Source of the DNA: Chryseobacterium gleum | GTDB lineage: Bacteria > Bacteroidota > Bacteroidia > Flavobacteriales > Weeksellaceae | Direction of reading: 5' to 3' | DNA: 64,000 nucleotides | NCBI RefSeq assembly: GCF_900636535.1 | Contig: NZ_LR134289.1 | Coordinates: 620,001 to 684,000, forward strand | In this document: positions 53,317 through 61,119 of the stretch, piece by piece | Numbering within the stretch: the first letter of the stretch is position 1 | How the letters are laid out: each line of letters begins with the position of its first letter | Translations under genes and position numbers: made by a program | Notes under the pieces: model-generated | Told to the model about the DNA's origin: nothing | Seen by the model: the letters and a program-made list of their open reading frames with translations, nothing else | Database searches by the model: none

Positions 53317-53550
53317 ATGAAAAAAGCCATTTTTTATCATGCAGGATGTCCTGTCTGCATCAGTGCAGAGCATGATATCATTAATCTTATAGGGTTGGAA
53401 AATGTTGAAATCATCCATCTTGGAAATGATAAAAACAAAATTGAAGACGCTGAGCACGCAGGGGTAAAGTCTGTACCGGCTTTAGTAACTCCGAACGGCA
53501 ATGTCCTTCATATTAATTTTGGAGCATCTTTGGAAGATGTGAAAAATTAG
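53317..53550 (+). CDS. Small CxxC thioredoxin-like protein
   Basis: A 77-residue protein with the thioredoxin/glutaredoxin-like motif HAGCPVCISAEH (Cys11/Cys14) and the cis-Pro region VKSVPALVTPNG. The beta-alpha-beta pattern fits a truncated glutaredoxin fold. It starts 9 bases after the DapA-like stop, so it is in the same operon, and is followed by a strong terminator. Confidence 0.78.
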   Translation: MKKAIFYHAGCPVCISAEHDIINLIGLENVEIIHLGNDKNKIEDAEHAGVKSVPALVTPNGNVLHINFGASLEDVKN

Positions 53551-53567
53551 AATCATTCATCTTATAG

Positions 53568-53593
53568 AAACGGCTCAATTTCTTGAGCCGTTT
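53568..53593 (+). terminator. Terminator of the cupin-DapA-thioredoxin operon
   Basis: Arms AAACGGCTCAA (53568-53578) and TTGAGCCGTTT (53583-53593), followed by TTTGTG. 17 bases after the stop. Confidence 0.88.
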
Positions 53594-53645
53594 TTGTGTT
53601 CCTGCAACAAAATCTGTGATAAAAGTTTATTGCTATGCAGATTTT

Positions 53646-54152
53646 TTAAATGGTTGCATTTCCTTCTACACCGTCTGAATTATCAGTTTTTTTTCCGGTG
53701 ATTGCAGCTGCTACAAAACTAAAAAGACTTACGAGTTTTCCTGCCTTAGTGTCCCAATAATAAGTTTCTTTAGGTTCTACGCGGATAATGGTTACATTGG
53801 GATCATCCTTTCCATCAAACCAAGCTTTTGCCATAGGAGACCATTTATCTTCAATGGTTGCTTTGTCCCTATAAACTGAAGCTTCTCCATATACCGAAAG
53901 ATATTGAGAGTCACTGTTATTCATAAAAAACAGCTGTACTCTGCGGTCTTCTTTAATTTCAAAATTCTTATTGCTTGTTCCACTGCTGATAAACCAGAGA
54001 TTTCCGCTGTCGTCTGTTTCCTGAAGGGTCATGGGTCTTGAATTGACAGGAATAGTGTCCAGTTCTGTACAGAACATGCATATTCTTGCACTTTCTGATA
54101 ATTCCTTAATCTTTTTGATCGCTTCCAGGTGGGTAAGATTTTCTGTTGACAT
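53646..54152 (-). CDS. Pyridoxamine 5'-phosphate oxidase-like general stress protein
   Basis: A 168-residue flavin-binding split-barrel protein: RICMFCTELDTIPVNSRPMTLQ, LWFISSGTSNKNFEI, RRVQLFFMNNSDSQYLSVYGEA and KAWFDGKDDPNVTIIRV are typical of the general stress protein 26 group. Members bind FMN or FAD; true PNPOx activity is not expected. The C-terminus is short and Asn/Gly-rich. Transcribed alone, divergent from the AraC-like gene. Confidence 0.88.
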   Translation of the reverse strand: MSTENLTHLEAIKKIKELSESARICMFCTELDTIPVNSRPMTLQETDDSGNLWFISSGTSNKNFEIKEDRRVQLFFMNNSDSQYLSVYGEASVYRDKATIEDKWSPMAKAWFDGKDDPNVTIIRVEPKETYYWDTKAGKLVSLFSFVAAAITGKKTDNSDGVEGNATI

Positions 54153-54390
54153 ATTAAATATTTTAAGTGATTAATGTTAATTAAAAGAGGTTTATACATC
54201 AAAATGATGAATAATTTGCTTAAGTCTTTCAAATACCTGACCAAAAAGAAACAAAATGTGGTACCTGTGATTGATTTCTTTCAAAATCATAAGATATTTA
54301 TTGGAAGTTTAAAAACGATAACTTTTATCTTATCAGCCCTTGTAAGAAATTTGAATGGCAAAAACAGTTTTTCTGCCGGCAAGTTTTATG

Positions 54391-54398
54391 TACATTTG
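54391..54398 (+). promoter_or_regulatory. -7 box directly before an AraC-like gene (leaderless)
   Basis: TACATTTG lies 4 bases before the ATG at 54403, the same spacing as for the SatD-like gene, so the message would begin at or near the start codon. It also argues against the upstream alternative start at 54355. Confidence 0.5.
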
Positions 54399-54402
54399 GT
54401 AT

Positions 54403-55200
54403 ATGCAGATTTCACCTCCTAAACATTTGGCTGCTTTTATCAGGCATTATATTTTCTTAGAAAATTCTGAGAAGACAATCAGAAGTCTAAGGCTGTTTAC
54501 TGATGGCAGCTCCGGGCTTATTTTATCAGGCGATATGAATCTGTATTCCGGTATTTCCGGAGATAAGATGCCGCTTTCTTTTTTTTACGGAGTTTTAAAC
54601 GGATATAAAGATTTTTCTTCAAAAGATAAATTTTCCCTTATTGCTGTTGTATTTCAACCTTATTTTTTGAATATTATTTTAAATACATCTGCCAGAGAGA
54701 TTTCTAATCAGACTGTTTCTGTGGAAGATGTGTTGAAGAATAAACTGCAAACTTTTCAGGAACAACTTTTTAACAAAATAAGCCCTTTGCATATTATCAA
54801 TGATCTGAATTTGTTTTTTACTCATTTTCTGTCTGAGAGCATGCATAAAGATCATCAAATTATTGCTGCTTCGCAACAATATATTCTTCAGAACAAAGGT
54901 TTGGTAACATCCGGAGATCTGGAAAAATTCACCGGATATTCTGAACGCCATCTGGAAAGGAAATTTGAATTTCATATGGGAATGTCTCCCAAAAAATACA
55001 GCAATATTATCCGGCTGCATTATTTTTTAAGTCTGATAAACAGAAGTGCTGATCATAAAAATATGGCAACATTTTCATACGAAGCAGGATATTCTGATCA
55101 GTCGCATCTTATCAGAGAGTTTAAAAACAATACCGGGCTTACGCCAAAGCAATATCTGAACACAGAAAATAAAATGGCAGTTAATTTCATTGAGCTGTAA
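54403..55200 (+). CDS. AraC family transcriptional regulator (DUF6597-like N-terminus)
   Basis: A 265-residue regulator. N-terminal sensor domain (QISPPKHLAAFIRHYIFLENSE) of the type often seen in Bacteroidota AraC proteins, C-terminal HTH with SGDLEKFTGYSERHLERKFE and FSYEAGYSDQSHLIREFKN. The frame is open from 54355, but MQISPPKH at 54403 is the conserved start and the -7 box overlaps the longer start region. It precedes the nitrilase gene by 63 bases in the same direction. Confidence 0.87.
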   Translation: MQISPPKHLAAFIRHYIFLENSEKTIRSLRLFTDGSSGLILSGDMNLYSGISGDKMPLSFFYGVLNGYKDFSSKDKFSLIAVVFQPYFLNIILNTSAREISNQTVSVEDVLKNKLQTFQEQLFNKISPLHIINDLNLFFTHFLSESMHKDHQIIAASQQYILQNKGLVTSGDLEKFTGYSERHLERKFEFHMGMSPKKYSNIIRLHYFLSLINRSADHKNMATFSYEAGYSDQSHLIREFKNNTGLTPKQYLNTENKMAVNFIEL

Positions 55201-55243
55201 AAAGCATGTCGGTTTTATACAATTTTTTAAAAGTGACAGCGTC

Positions 55244-55251
55244 TAGCTTTG
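55244..55251 (+). promoter_or_regulatory. -7 box of the nitrilase-family gene
   Basis: TAGCTTTG, ending 12 bases before the ATG at 55264. The TTG inside it could be read as a start at 55249, but it belongs to the promoter. Confidence 0.5.
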
Positions 55252-55263
55252 CTTAAAAAAACA

Positions 55264-56217
55264 ATGAATATTAAAATTTCAACCGCACAATTTGAAAACA
55301 AAAGTGGAGATAAAGCATACAATCTCTCTGTCATCGAAAAACTGGCTCGGCAGGCTTCTGCTCAAGGATCTAATGTTATTGCATTTCATGAATGCTCCGT
55401 CACAGGTTATACCTTTGCCCGAAAGCTTTCCAGAGAAGAGCTTCTGAACATTGCAGAACGTATTCCTGAAGGTGAAAGTATCCGGAAATTACAGCAGATT
55501 GCAGCTCAGAATAACATTACTATATTGGTTGGATTATTTGAGAAGGATGAACATGATCATCTTTTTAAAGCCTATGTATGTGTTGATAAAACCGGGCTGA
55601 AGGCTAAATACAGAAAACTGCATCCTTTTATTAATCCTCATCTTACACCTGGTAATGAATATTGTGTATTTGATATCATGGGTTGGAAATGTGGTATTCT
55701 CATCTGCTATGACAACAATATTATTGAAAACGTAAGGGCTACAAGGTTGCTCGGAGCAGAAATTATCTTTATGCCTCATGTAACAATGTGTACTCCTTCT
55801 ACAAGACCAGGAGCCGGTTTTGTAGATTCTCAGCTCTGGGAAAACAGAGAAGCAGATCCTACTTCTTTACGCCTTGAATTCGATGGGATGAAGGGTAGAG
55901 ACTGGTTGATGAAATGGCTGCCGGCAAGAGCTTATGATAATGGGATATATATAGTTTTTTCAAACCCTGTAGGAATGGATGATGACCAGCTGAAAAATGG
56001 ATGCTCTATGATTATAGACCCATTCGGAGATGTGATTGCAGAATGCCGTTCGTGGGAAGACAGTTTTGAATCCGCAGTGATCACTCCCCAAAAGCTTACC
56101 CAGGCAGGAGGATATCGATACATTAAGGCCCGAAGGCCTGAATTATACAGAGAAATAATAGGGCAGGAGCATTTATCTGATCAGAAAGTAGTATGGCTGG
56201 ATGATAAAACAGTTTAA
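55264..56217 (+). CDS. Carbon-nitrogen hydrolase (nitrilase superfamily)
   Basis: A 317-residue hydrolase with the Glu43-Lys118-Cys148 triad: IAFHECSVTGY, KAKYRKLHPF and GILICYDN. Family members cleave nitriles or amides (carbamoyl compounds, omega-amides). The region after residue 170 has an insertion with READPTSLRLEF typical of the aliphatic-amidase/nitrilase-like branch. The substrate is unknown. The AraC gene upstream may regulate it. Confidence 0.88.
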   Translation: MNIKISTAQFENKSGDKAYNLSVIEKLARQASAQGSNVIAFHECSVTGYTFARKLSREELLNIAERIPEGESIRKLQQIAAQNNITILVGLFEKDEHDHLFKAYVCVDKTGLKAKYRKLHPFINPHLTPGNEYCVFDIMGWKCGILICYDNNIIENVRATRLLGAEIIFMPHVTMCTPSTRPGAGFVDSQLWENREADPTSLRLEFDGMKGRDWLMKWLPARAYDNGIYIVFSNPVGMDDDQLKNGCSMIIDPFGDVIAECRSWEDSFESAVITPQKLTQAGGYRYIKARRPELYREIIGQEHLSDQKVVWLDDKTV

Positions 56218-56258
56218 AAATTCAATCCCTCTGAAAATCACAGAGGGATTAAATGATT

Positions 56259-56615
56259 TTACTTGCTGATGATTTTCTGGAGATCACTCCACGCTCCTCC
56301 ATTATAAACATGTTTAAAGCCTCTTTCTTTCAGTATATTTTCAGCTTTCACACTTCTCAGTCCGTGAGAACAAACCGTGATATATGTCTTTTTCGGATCT
56401 AATTCTACATAACGTTCTCTGATGGTTCCCAGTGAAATATTGACAGAACCTTCGATATGTCCCGTTTCATATTCCTTTTCAGTTCTTACATCCAAGATAA
56501 CAGCTCCTTTCCTGAGCAGTTGAGGAAGACCGTCATCTAAAGTCTGAAACCTGTAAACTCTGTATACGACATACAGCATAAAGCCTATTCCACAGATGAT
56601 GATAAGGCTCTTCAT
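56259..56615 (-). CDS. Membrane-anchored rhodanese-domain protein
   Basis: A 118-residue protein: one N-terminal membrane helix (about 3-18) and a rhodanese domain with ILDVRTEKEYETGHIEGSVNI and the catalytic Cys in TVCSHGLRS. Rhodaneses transfer sulfane sulfur to thiols. Its 3' end is near a short hairpin (ATCCCTCTG...CAGAGGGAT, about 56225-56248). It overlaps the DUF3817 gene by 4 bases, so it is the third gene of a TetR-controlled operon. Confidence 0.88.
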   Translation of the reverse strand: MKSLIIICGIGFMLYVVYRVYRFQTLDDGLPQLLRKGAVILDVRTEKEYETGHIEGSVNISLGTIRERYVELDPKKTYITVCSHGLRSVKAENILKERGFKHVYNGGAWSDLQKIISK

Positions 56616-56914
56616 AGCTTGCTCAGAATTTTTTTGTCAATATAAAATGTTCCAAACGGTATGAAACAGGCAAGAATTACCTTCCATGTTATTTCTCTGA
56701 ATTTCCAGTTCTGTTCTACACCAACACTCAGCGTATTGAAAAGAAAGAGCAGGAATAATGTTCCGTGAACGGGCCCTAATAACCGCACAAGTAAAGGGTT
56801 TCCCATCCAGTATTTGACAGGAACGGCAATGCATACCAGGCTCAGTAATGAAATGCCTTCCAGAATTGCCAGAATTCTTAACCGGCCGATTTTTGTTTTC
56901 AATAAGTTTATCAT
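56612..56914 (-). CDS. DUF3817 membrane protein
   Basis: A 100-residue protein with three hydrophobic segments and the DUF3817 pattern: RILAILEGISLLSLVCIAVPVKYW, then GPVHGTLFLLFLF and the C-terminal IPFGTFYID. Function unknown. Stop overlaps the rhodanese start; 3 bases separate it from the upstream membrane gene. Confidence 0.85.
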   Translation of the reverse strand: MINLLKTKIGRLRILAILEGISLLSLVCIAVPVKYWMGNPLLVRLLGPVHGTLFLLFLFNTLSVGVEQNWKFREITWKVILACFIPFGTFYIDKKILSKL

Positions 56915-56917
56915 AAT

Positions 56918-57376
56918 CTATCTGAAATAAGGTCTGTTTGCAAATGGGGAAAAAGGCCACGGGACTGCAATAAAAATAATGATCAGTGCAATGGAGAACC
57001 AGATTCCCATGGTTTTGAACTTTTCTTGGTCAGTAAGCCTTCTCTTGGTCAGTGCGGAGCCTATTGTGATGATCATAATGGCTGCAATCATCAATGAAAT
57101 ATGAATCATCCCGAAAAACAGATGTTGAAAAGATTCTTTTGCTACGTTGAAATTTTTCCAGAAATATTGTATTACCGGACTTTTAAGATAGAATACCATT
57201 CCTAGAATCAGCTGGACGTGAGCAATGGTAGCGGTCCAATGTCTTACTGAATTGTCAGCTCCTGTAAATTTGCGGTCTGAAAAATAACCTCTAAAAGCAC
57301 GGAAAATTGCATAAATCAGACTAAGTAAAACCAGCCATCGGGTTTGGGAATGTAAAAAGGTAAGGGTCTGATACAT
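56918..57376 (-). CDS. Four-helix membrane protein (cytochrome b-like annotation in relatives)
   Basis: A 152-residue integral membrane protein with about four helices and conserved-looking histidines (FLHSQTRWLVLLSLIYAI; HWTATIAHVQLILGMVFYL; HLFFGMIHISLMIAAI), the pattern often labelled cytochrome B in Bacteroidota. Heme binding is not proven. First gene of a three-gene operon; its promoter is overlapped by a TetR operator (57411-57434). Confidence 0.75.
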   Translation of the reverse strand: MYQTLTFLHSQTRWLVLLSLIYAIFRAFRGYFSDRKFTGADNSVRHWTATIAHVQLILGMVFYLKSPVIQYFWKNFNVAKESFQHLFFGMIHISLMIAAIMIITIGSALTKRRLTDQEKFKTMGIWFSIALIIIFIAVPWPFSPFANRPYFR

Positions 57377-57397
57377 CGTTTATTTTTTTGAACACAG

Positions 57398-57434
57398 CAA
57401 AGGTATAATAAAAACATACTAACTAGTATGTTTT
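57398..57434 (-). promoter_or_regulatory. TetR operator overlapping an operon promoter
   Basis: AAAACATACT-aact-AGTATGTTTT (57411-57434) is a perfect 10+10 palindrome; on the minus strand it lies just upstream of the -7 box TACCTTTG (57398-57405), where a -33 contact would be. It is between the TetR gene's 3' end and the start of the membrane-protein operon, so binding should repress that operon. Confidence 0.75.
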
Positions 57435-57446
57435 TGAGCAAAAAAA

Positions 57447-58037
57447 TTATTGAAGGGTCTTAAAATATGATTTAAGTCCTTTTAAATAAGTGAGATATAC
57501 TTCTTTTGAATTTTCAAGTTTACCAAGATTTCTAACGCCCCAATAGCCTGAAATAACAAAAACACTGACTTCCTTTGCACTGACTTCTTTTTTAATGATA
57601 CCAGATTCTTTCCCTTTTTCAATACTTTCAGCAAGAGCCAATTCCCATTCTTTTGAAAGATCGTGCAAAGCCTGTGTGAAAGCAGTATGCCAGGGCGCCA
57701 TTTGCTGTATGAAATTGGACGTGGGACAGCCATATTCAACTTTCAGAAAATCATTTTCCATAAGGAGATGATACATGATATCATAGATGCTGTCCAAAGG
57801 GTTCTTGCTGTTCTGAAGAGAATCAATAAAAGTTTTTTTGAAATTAGGTTTCATCAGATCGGTAATAATAGCAAGACCCATTTCATCTTTTGTTTTAAAA
57901 TGATAATAAAAAGCCCCTTTGGTCACCTGAGTCGTTGCGATAATTTCATCAATGCTTGTGGTCTGAAAACCCTTTACATAGATCAATTCGAACGCTTTCT
58001 GGAGAATCGTAAGGCGGGTTGCTTCTGATTTTTTCAT
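57447..58037 (-). CDS. TetR/AcrR family transcriptional regulator
   Basis: A 196-residue repressor. N-terminal HTH: RLTILQKAFELIYVKGFQTT, then IDEIIATTQVTKGAFYYHFKTKDEMG. The ligand domain holds FIQQMAPWHTAFTQALHDL and has one Cys in CPTS. It lies upstream of the membrane-protein/DUF3817/rhodanese operon and divergent from an MFS transporter (149 bases). The only clear palindrome near it is in front of the operon (57411-57434). Confidence 0.92.
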   Translation of the reverse strand: MKKSEATRLTILQKAFELIYVKGFQTTSIDEIIATTQVTKGAFYYHFKTKDEMGLAIITDLMKPNFKKTFIDSLQNSKNPLDSIYDIMYHLLMENDFLKVEYGCPTSNFIQQMAPWHTAFTQALHDLSKEWELALAESIEKGKESGIIKKEVSAKEVSVFVISGYWGVRNLGKLENSKEVYLTYLKGLKSYFKTLQ

Positions 58038-58186
58038 TAAAACTTCTGATTATTCTGCAAAGGAACAAATTTTAAGTGTAAAATAAAACTATCATTATTC
58101 TGATAATTAATTACAATTTAAATAATTTTTATAATACAATTATTCACCGGAAATTTGTCTCGTCAATATCAACAAAATACAAGACA

Positions 58187-59401
58187 ATGAATTATCAAAA
58201 AGAAATACAGGTCAAAGCATCACAAACTATTAAAAAAGGTTTGCCTGCAGCACTTTGGGCATTAACGATAAGTGCTTTCGGAATAGGAACCACTGAATTT
58301 GTAATTGTCGGATTGCTTCCTACAGTAGCTTCTGATCTTGGAATCAGCATTCCTTCAGCAGGATTATTGGTAAGCCTTTATGCGATAGGTGTAGCGATAG
58401 GAGCTCCGATATTAACGGCATTAACAGGAAAAATTCCACGCAAGATGCTATTAGTTTCTATCATGCTGCTATTTGTTATCGGAAACGGATTGGCTTCTAT
58501 AGCGCCCGGATTTATAACTTTAGTGCTGGCAAGAATACTTACAGGGTTTGCTCATGGGGTTTATTTTTCCATAGGCTCTACCATCGCAGCTTCTCTGGTA
58601 CCTGAAGAAAAGAGGGCTACTGCTATTTCCATTATGTTTGCCGGGCTCACACTGGCAATTGTTACAGGAGTTCCGCTGGGTACATTCATAGGACAGCATT
58701 TCGGATGGAGAGCAACTTTTATAGGAGTTTCAATTCTTGGAATCATTGGGTTAGCGGCCAGTTTATTGCTGGTTCCCAACACCCTGAAAAACGGGAAATC
58801 AGCTTCTTTAAGAAGTCAGTTTAAAGTATTGGGGAACAGGCGTTTGATTTTTGCCTTTCTAATGACAGCAATGGGATATGGAGGAACATTCGTAGTTTTT
58901 ACTTATCTGTCACCCATTTTACAGAAAATCACAGGGTTTCAGGAATCAACAGTTACGTTCATCCTGCTGATCTACGGAATTGCTATTGCCCTGGGGAATC
59001 TTCTGGGCGGGAAAGTGGCCAATAAAAATCCTCTTAAGGCACTTTTATGGATGTTTGCTGCTCAGGGATTGGTATTATTTGCGTTTTACTTTACGGTAAG
59101 CAGTCCTGTTTTAAGTATCATTACACTTTTCCTTCTGGGAGCATTATCATTTGCTTCTGTTCCCGGATTGCAGCTGTTGGTAGTACAGATTGCAGAAAAG
59201 GAACTTCCCGGAACAGAAGATGTCGCTTCAGGAATCAATATTGCAGCATTTAATATTGGTATTGCCATCGGATCTTATGCAGGAGGAATTATTGTGACGT
59301 CATCTTTAGGATTAGCAAGCACACCATGGATTGGTGCATTATTTCTGGTGATTACCGTACTGATCACACTGTACAGTATCCGTTTGAGCAAGAAAGGTTA
59401 A
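58187..59401 (+). CDS. MFS drug/sugar efflux transporter (AraJ-like)
   Basis: A 404-residue, 12-segment major facilitator of the DHA1 type: ALTISAFGIGTTEFVIVGLLP, the loop LTGKIPRKMLLV (motif A position) and ARILTGFAHGVYFSIGST; typical of arabinose-efflux-like AraJ/YdhP proteins. Substrates are unknown. Divergent from the TetR gene, so it may also be under its control, although the shared spacer has no copy of the TetR palindrome. Confidence 0.92.
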   Translation: MNYQKEIQVKASQTIKKGLPAALWALTISAFGIGTTEFVIVGLLPTVASDLGISIPSAGLLVSLYAIGVAIGAPILTALTGKIPRKMLLVSIMLLFVIGNGLASIAPGFITLVLARILTGFAHGVYFSIGSTIAASLVPEEKRATAISIMFAGLTLAIVTGVPLGTFIGQHFGWRATFIGVSILGIIGLAASLLLVPNTLKNGKSASLRSQFKVLGNRRLIFAFLMTAMGYGGTFVVFTYLSPILQKITGFQESTVTFILLIYGIAIALGNLLGGKVANKNPLKALLWMFAAQGLVLFAFYFTVSSPVLSIITLFLLGALSFASVPGLQLLVVQIAEKELPGTEDVASGINIAAFNIGIAIGSYAGGIIVTSSLGLASTPWIGALFLVITVLITLYSIRLSKKG

Positions 59402-59480
59402 GATTTCAGGAATAGTTTTATCTGATGTATATCCGTGCTAAGACTTAAAATCTTGGCACGGATCTATGGTCAGAGATAGA

Positions 59481-60125
59481 TCAGATTTCATAAATCTCCG
59501 CATCCGTGAAGACAAAAAAGGTACTTTTCTTAGGCAGGTTTTTGGTATCCAATCCGGTGAATTCACTAAAAGCCGGCAGTAATAATTGGTCGCTGCTGAG
59601 CGCAAAGCAGGGAAGCCTGATATTTTTAATAGCAGAATTCAGTACAATTCCGGGATGGATATGTCCTGTAATCTGAAATCCTGTTCTTGTTGTATCAAAA
59701 TCGTGAATAAAAGTAATATCTCCTATCTCGAGCAGCTCAGACTTATGATTGAAACATAGTTTTTCTTCCAGAGCTTTTGATAAGCGATCATGATTTCCTT
59801 CAATAAGATAGAATTGTATTTCAGGATATTGTGATTTCCATATGCAGAACTCATCTACATCAGAATTGTCTCCTGCGTGGAGTAAATCCCCGACCACAAC
59901 AAATTTTTCAGGCTGAAAAAACTCAATCAGTGCAGATAATCTTTCCAGGTCGCTTTTCATAATATGGTTAGCCAGTGCAATACCATTTTTGCGGAAATGA
60001 GCAGTTTTCCCGATGTGAAGATCAGAAAGAACAAGTGCCTTTTCTTTTTCCCAGAATACTGCACGCTGATTGGTTAGGATAAAAATTTCGTTCTGAATAG
60101 AAATGCTTTTGGTAGCTATAAACAC
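59481..60125 (-). CDS. pdeM: Ligase-associated DNA damage response endonuclease PdeM
   Basis: A 214-residue calcineurin-like metallophosphoesterase. Motifs: LVLSDLHIGKTAHFRK, GDLLHAGDNSD, IEGNHDR and GHIHPGIV, which supply the dinuclear metal site. PdeM-type proteins occur with the Lhr-like DEXH helicase and an ATP-dependent ligase in a repair system, as at 61.1-64 kb. Start is GTG at 60123-60125. It ends the cluster; a gpmA gene lies between it and the helicase. Confidence 0.9.
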   Translation of the reverse strand: MFIATKSISIQNEIFILTNQRAVFWEKEKALVLSDLHIGKTAHFRKNGIALANHIMKSDLERLSALIEFFQPEKFVVVGDLLHAGDNSDVDEFCIWKSQYPEIQFYLIEGNHDRLSKALEEKLCFNHKSELLEIGDITFIHDFDTTRTGFQITGHIHPGIVLNSAIKNIRLPCFALSSDQLLLPAFSEFTGLDTKNLPKKSTFFVFTDAEIYEI

Positions 60126-60172
60126 GCTGTATGAATTGATTTAATGTTCAAAGGTAAGCTTTATTAACCGAA

Positions 60173-60775
60173 TCAGCTTACTTTGCGGCTTACGTGAAAC
60201 TTTTCATCAAAAACATACGTCAGAGGAAAGCCCGTAGCAATTTCTCTTTCCAGAATTTCTTCAGGAGAAAGGTGTTCCAGATACATGATGAGAGCACGAA
60301 GACTATTTCCATGTGCAACGATCAGTACATTTTCGCCCTTTTTTAATAACGGCCTTATCTGGCTTTCAAAATAAGGAATTACCCTGTTGTATGTATCTTT
60401 AAGGCTTTCGCCACCCGGAGGTACCACATCATATGATCTGCGCCAGATATGAACCTGTTCATCACCATACTTAAGTGCCGTTTCTGCTTTGTTCAACCCT
60501 TCAAGATTTCCGTAAGAACGTTCGTTCAGAGCTTTATCTTTTATAACCGGGATATTGGGATTTCCTATTTCATTCAGAATGATGGAGAGTGTATGCTGTG
60601 CCCTGATGAGGGCCGAAGTGAAAGCGATATCTATTCTTTCTCCTTTTAAAGCAAGTCCTGCTTTTTTTGCCTCTTCAATACCGGCTTCTGTTATATCGAT
60701 GTCTTTCCAGCCTGTAAACCTGTTTTCAAGGTTCCAGAGTGACTGTCCGTGACGGACCAAGAATAATTTTTCCAT
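60173..60775 (-). CDS. gpmA: 2,3-bisphosphoglycerate-dependent phosphoglycerate mutase (short form)
   Basis: A 200-residue histidine phosphatase-superfamily enzyme: [20 protein letters not shown] (phospho-histidine His9 region), [13 protein letters not shown] and [15 protein letters not shown]. It interconverts 3- and 2-phosphoglycerate in glycolysis. It is about 30 residues shorter than enterobacterial GpmA, missing part of the C-terminal tail, a form common in Bacteroidota. It sits in the same direction within the repair cluster, 47 bases upstream of pdeM. Confidence 0.9.
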   Translation of the reverse strand: MEKLFLVRHGQSLWNLENRFTGWKDIDITEAGIEEAKKAGLALKGERIDIAFTSALIRAQHTLSIILNEIGNPNIPVIKDKALNERSYGNLEGLNKAETALKYGDEQVHIWRRSYDVVPPGGESLKDTYNRVIPYFESQIRPLLKKGENVLIVAHGNSLRALIMYLEHLSPEEILEREIATGFPLTYVFDEKFHVSRKVS

Positions 60776-61119
60776 TATTTACATTTATTTAAACTTCTGT
60801 AAAGCTATACTCTAAGTTACGATGATTATTTTAACTTATCAAGAAAATTAACTTAGAATATTAGGTCATGAATAAGATCAAAAAGACAGGTTTTTATTTG
60901 ATTTTATAAATTTTAGAATCTCGAAAAGGCGCAAATTTTATATTATCCATTTTTATTTAAGATGCAAGAAAATCAAAGATTTTCAGCAAGATTAACGTAA
61001 ATTTTATCGGAGATAAAATCTTTGCGCCTTTAAAACGTTATTATTATCAATTTTTTGCGTCTTTGCGATAAACAAATATTCAACGGAGTATCTGGTCTTA
61101 CAGAAAACACATTAATTGA
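60776..61119. repeat. 344-base spacer with dispersed GCGCAAA/TTTGCG repeats
   Basis: No gene. Contains AAAATC-aaa-GATTTT (60969-60983), ATTTTATC-gga-GATAAAAT (61001-61019) and GGCGCAAA/TTTGCGCC (near 60927 and 61020), a set of nested hairpins. Similar phrases occur at 50250-50390 and 63590-63720, so this is likely a dispersed intergenic repeat family. Confidence 0.5.

Noticed and set aside
55249..55263. TTG start of the nitrilase-family gene
   Set aside because: The codon lies within the TAGCTTTG -7 box; the ATG at 55264 begins the conserved sequence.
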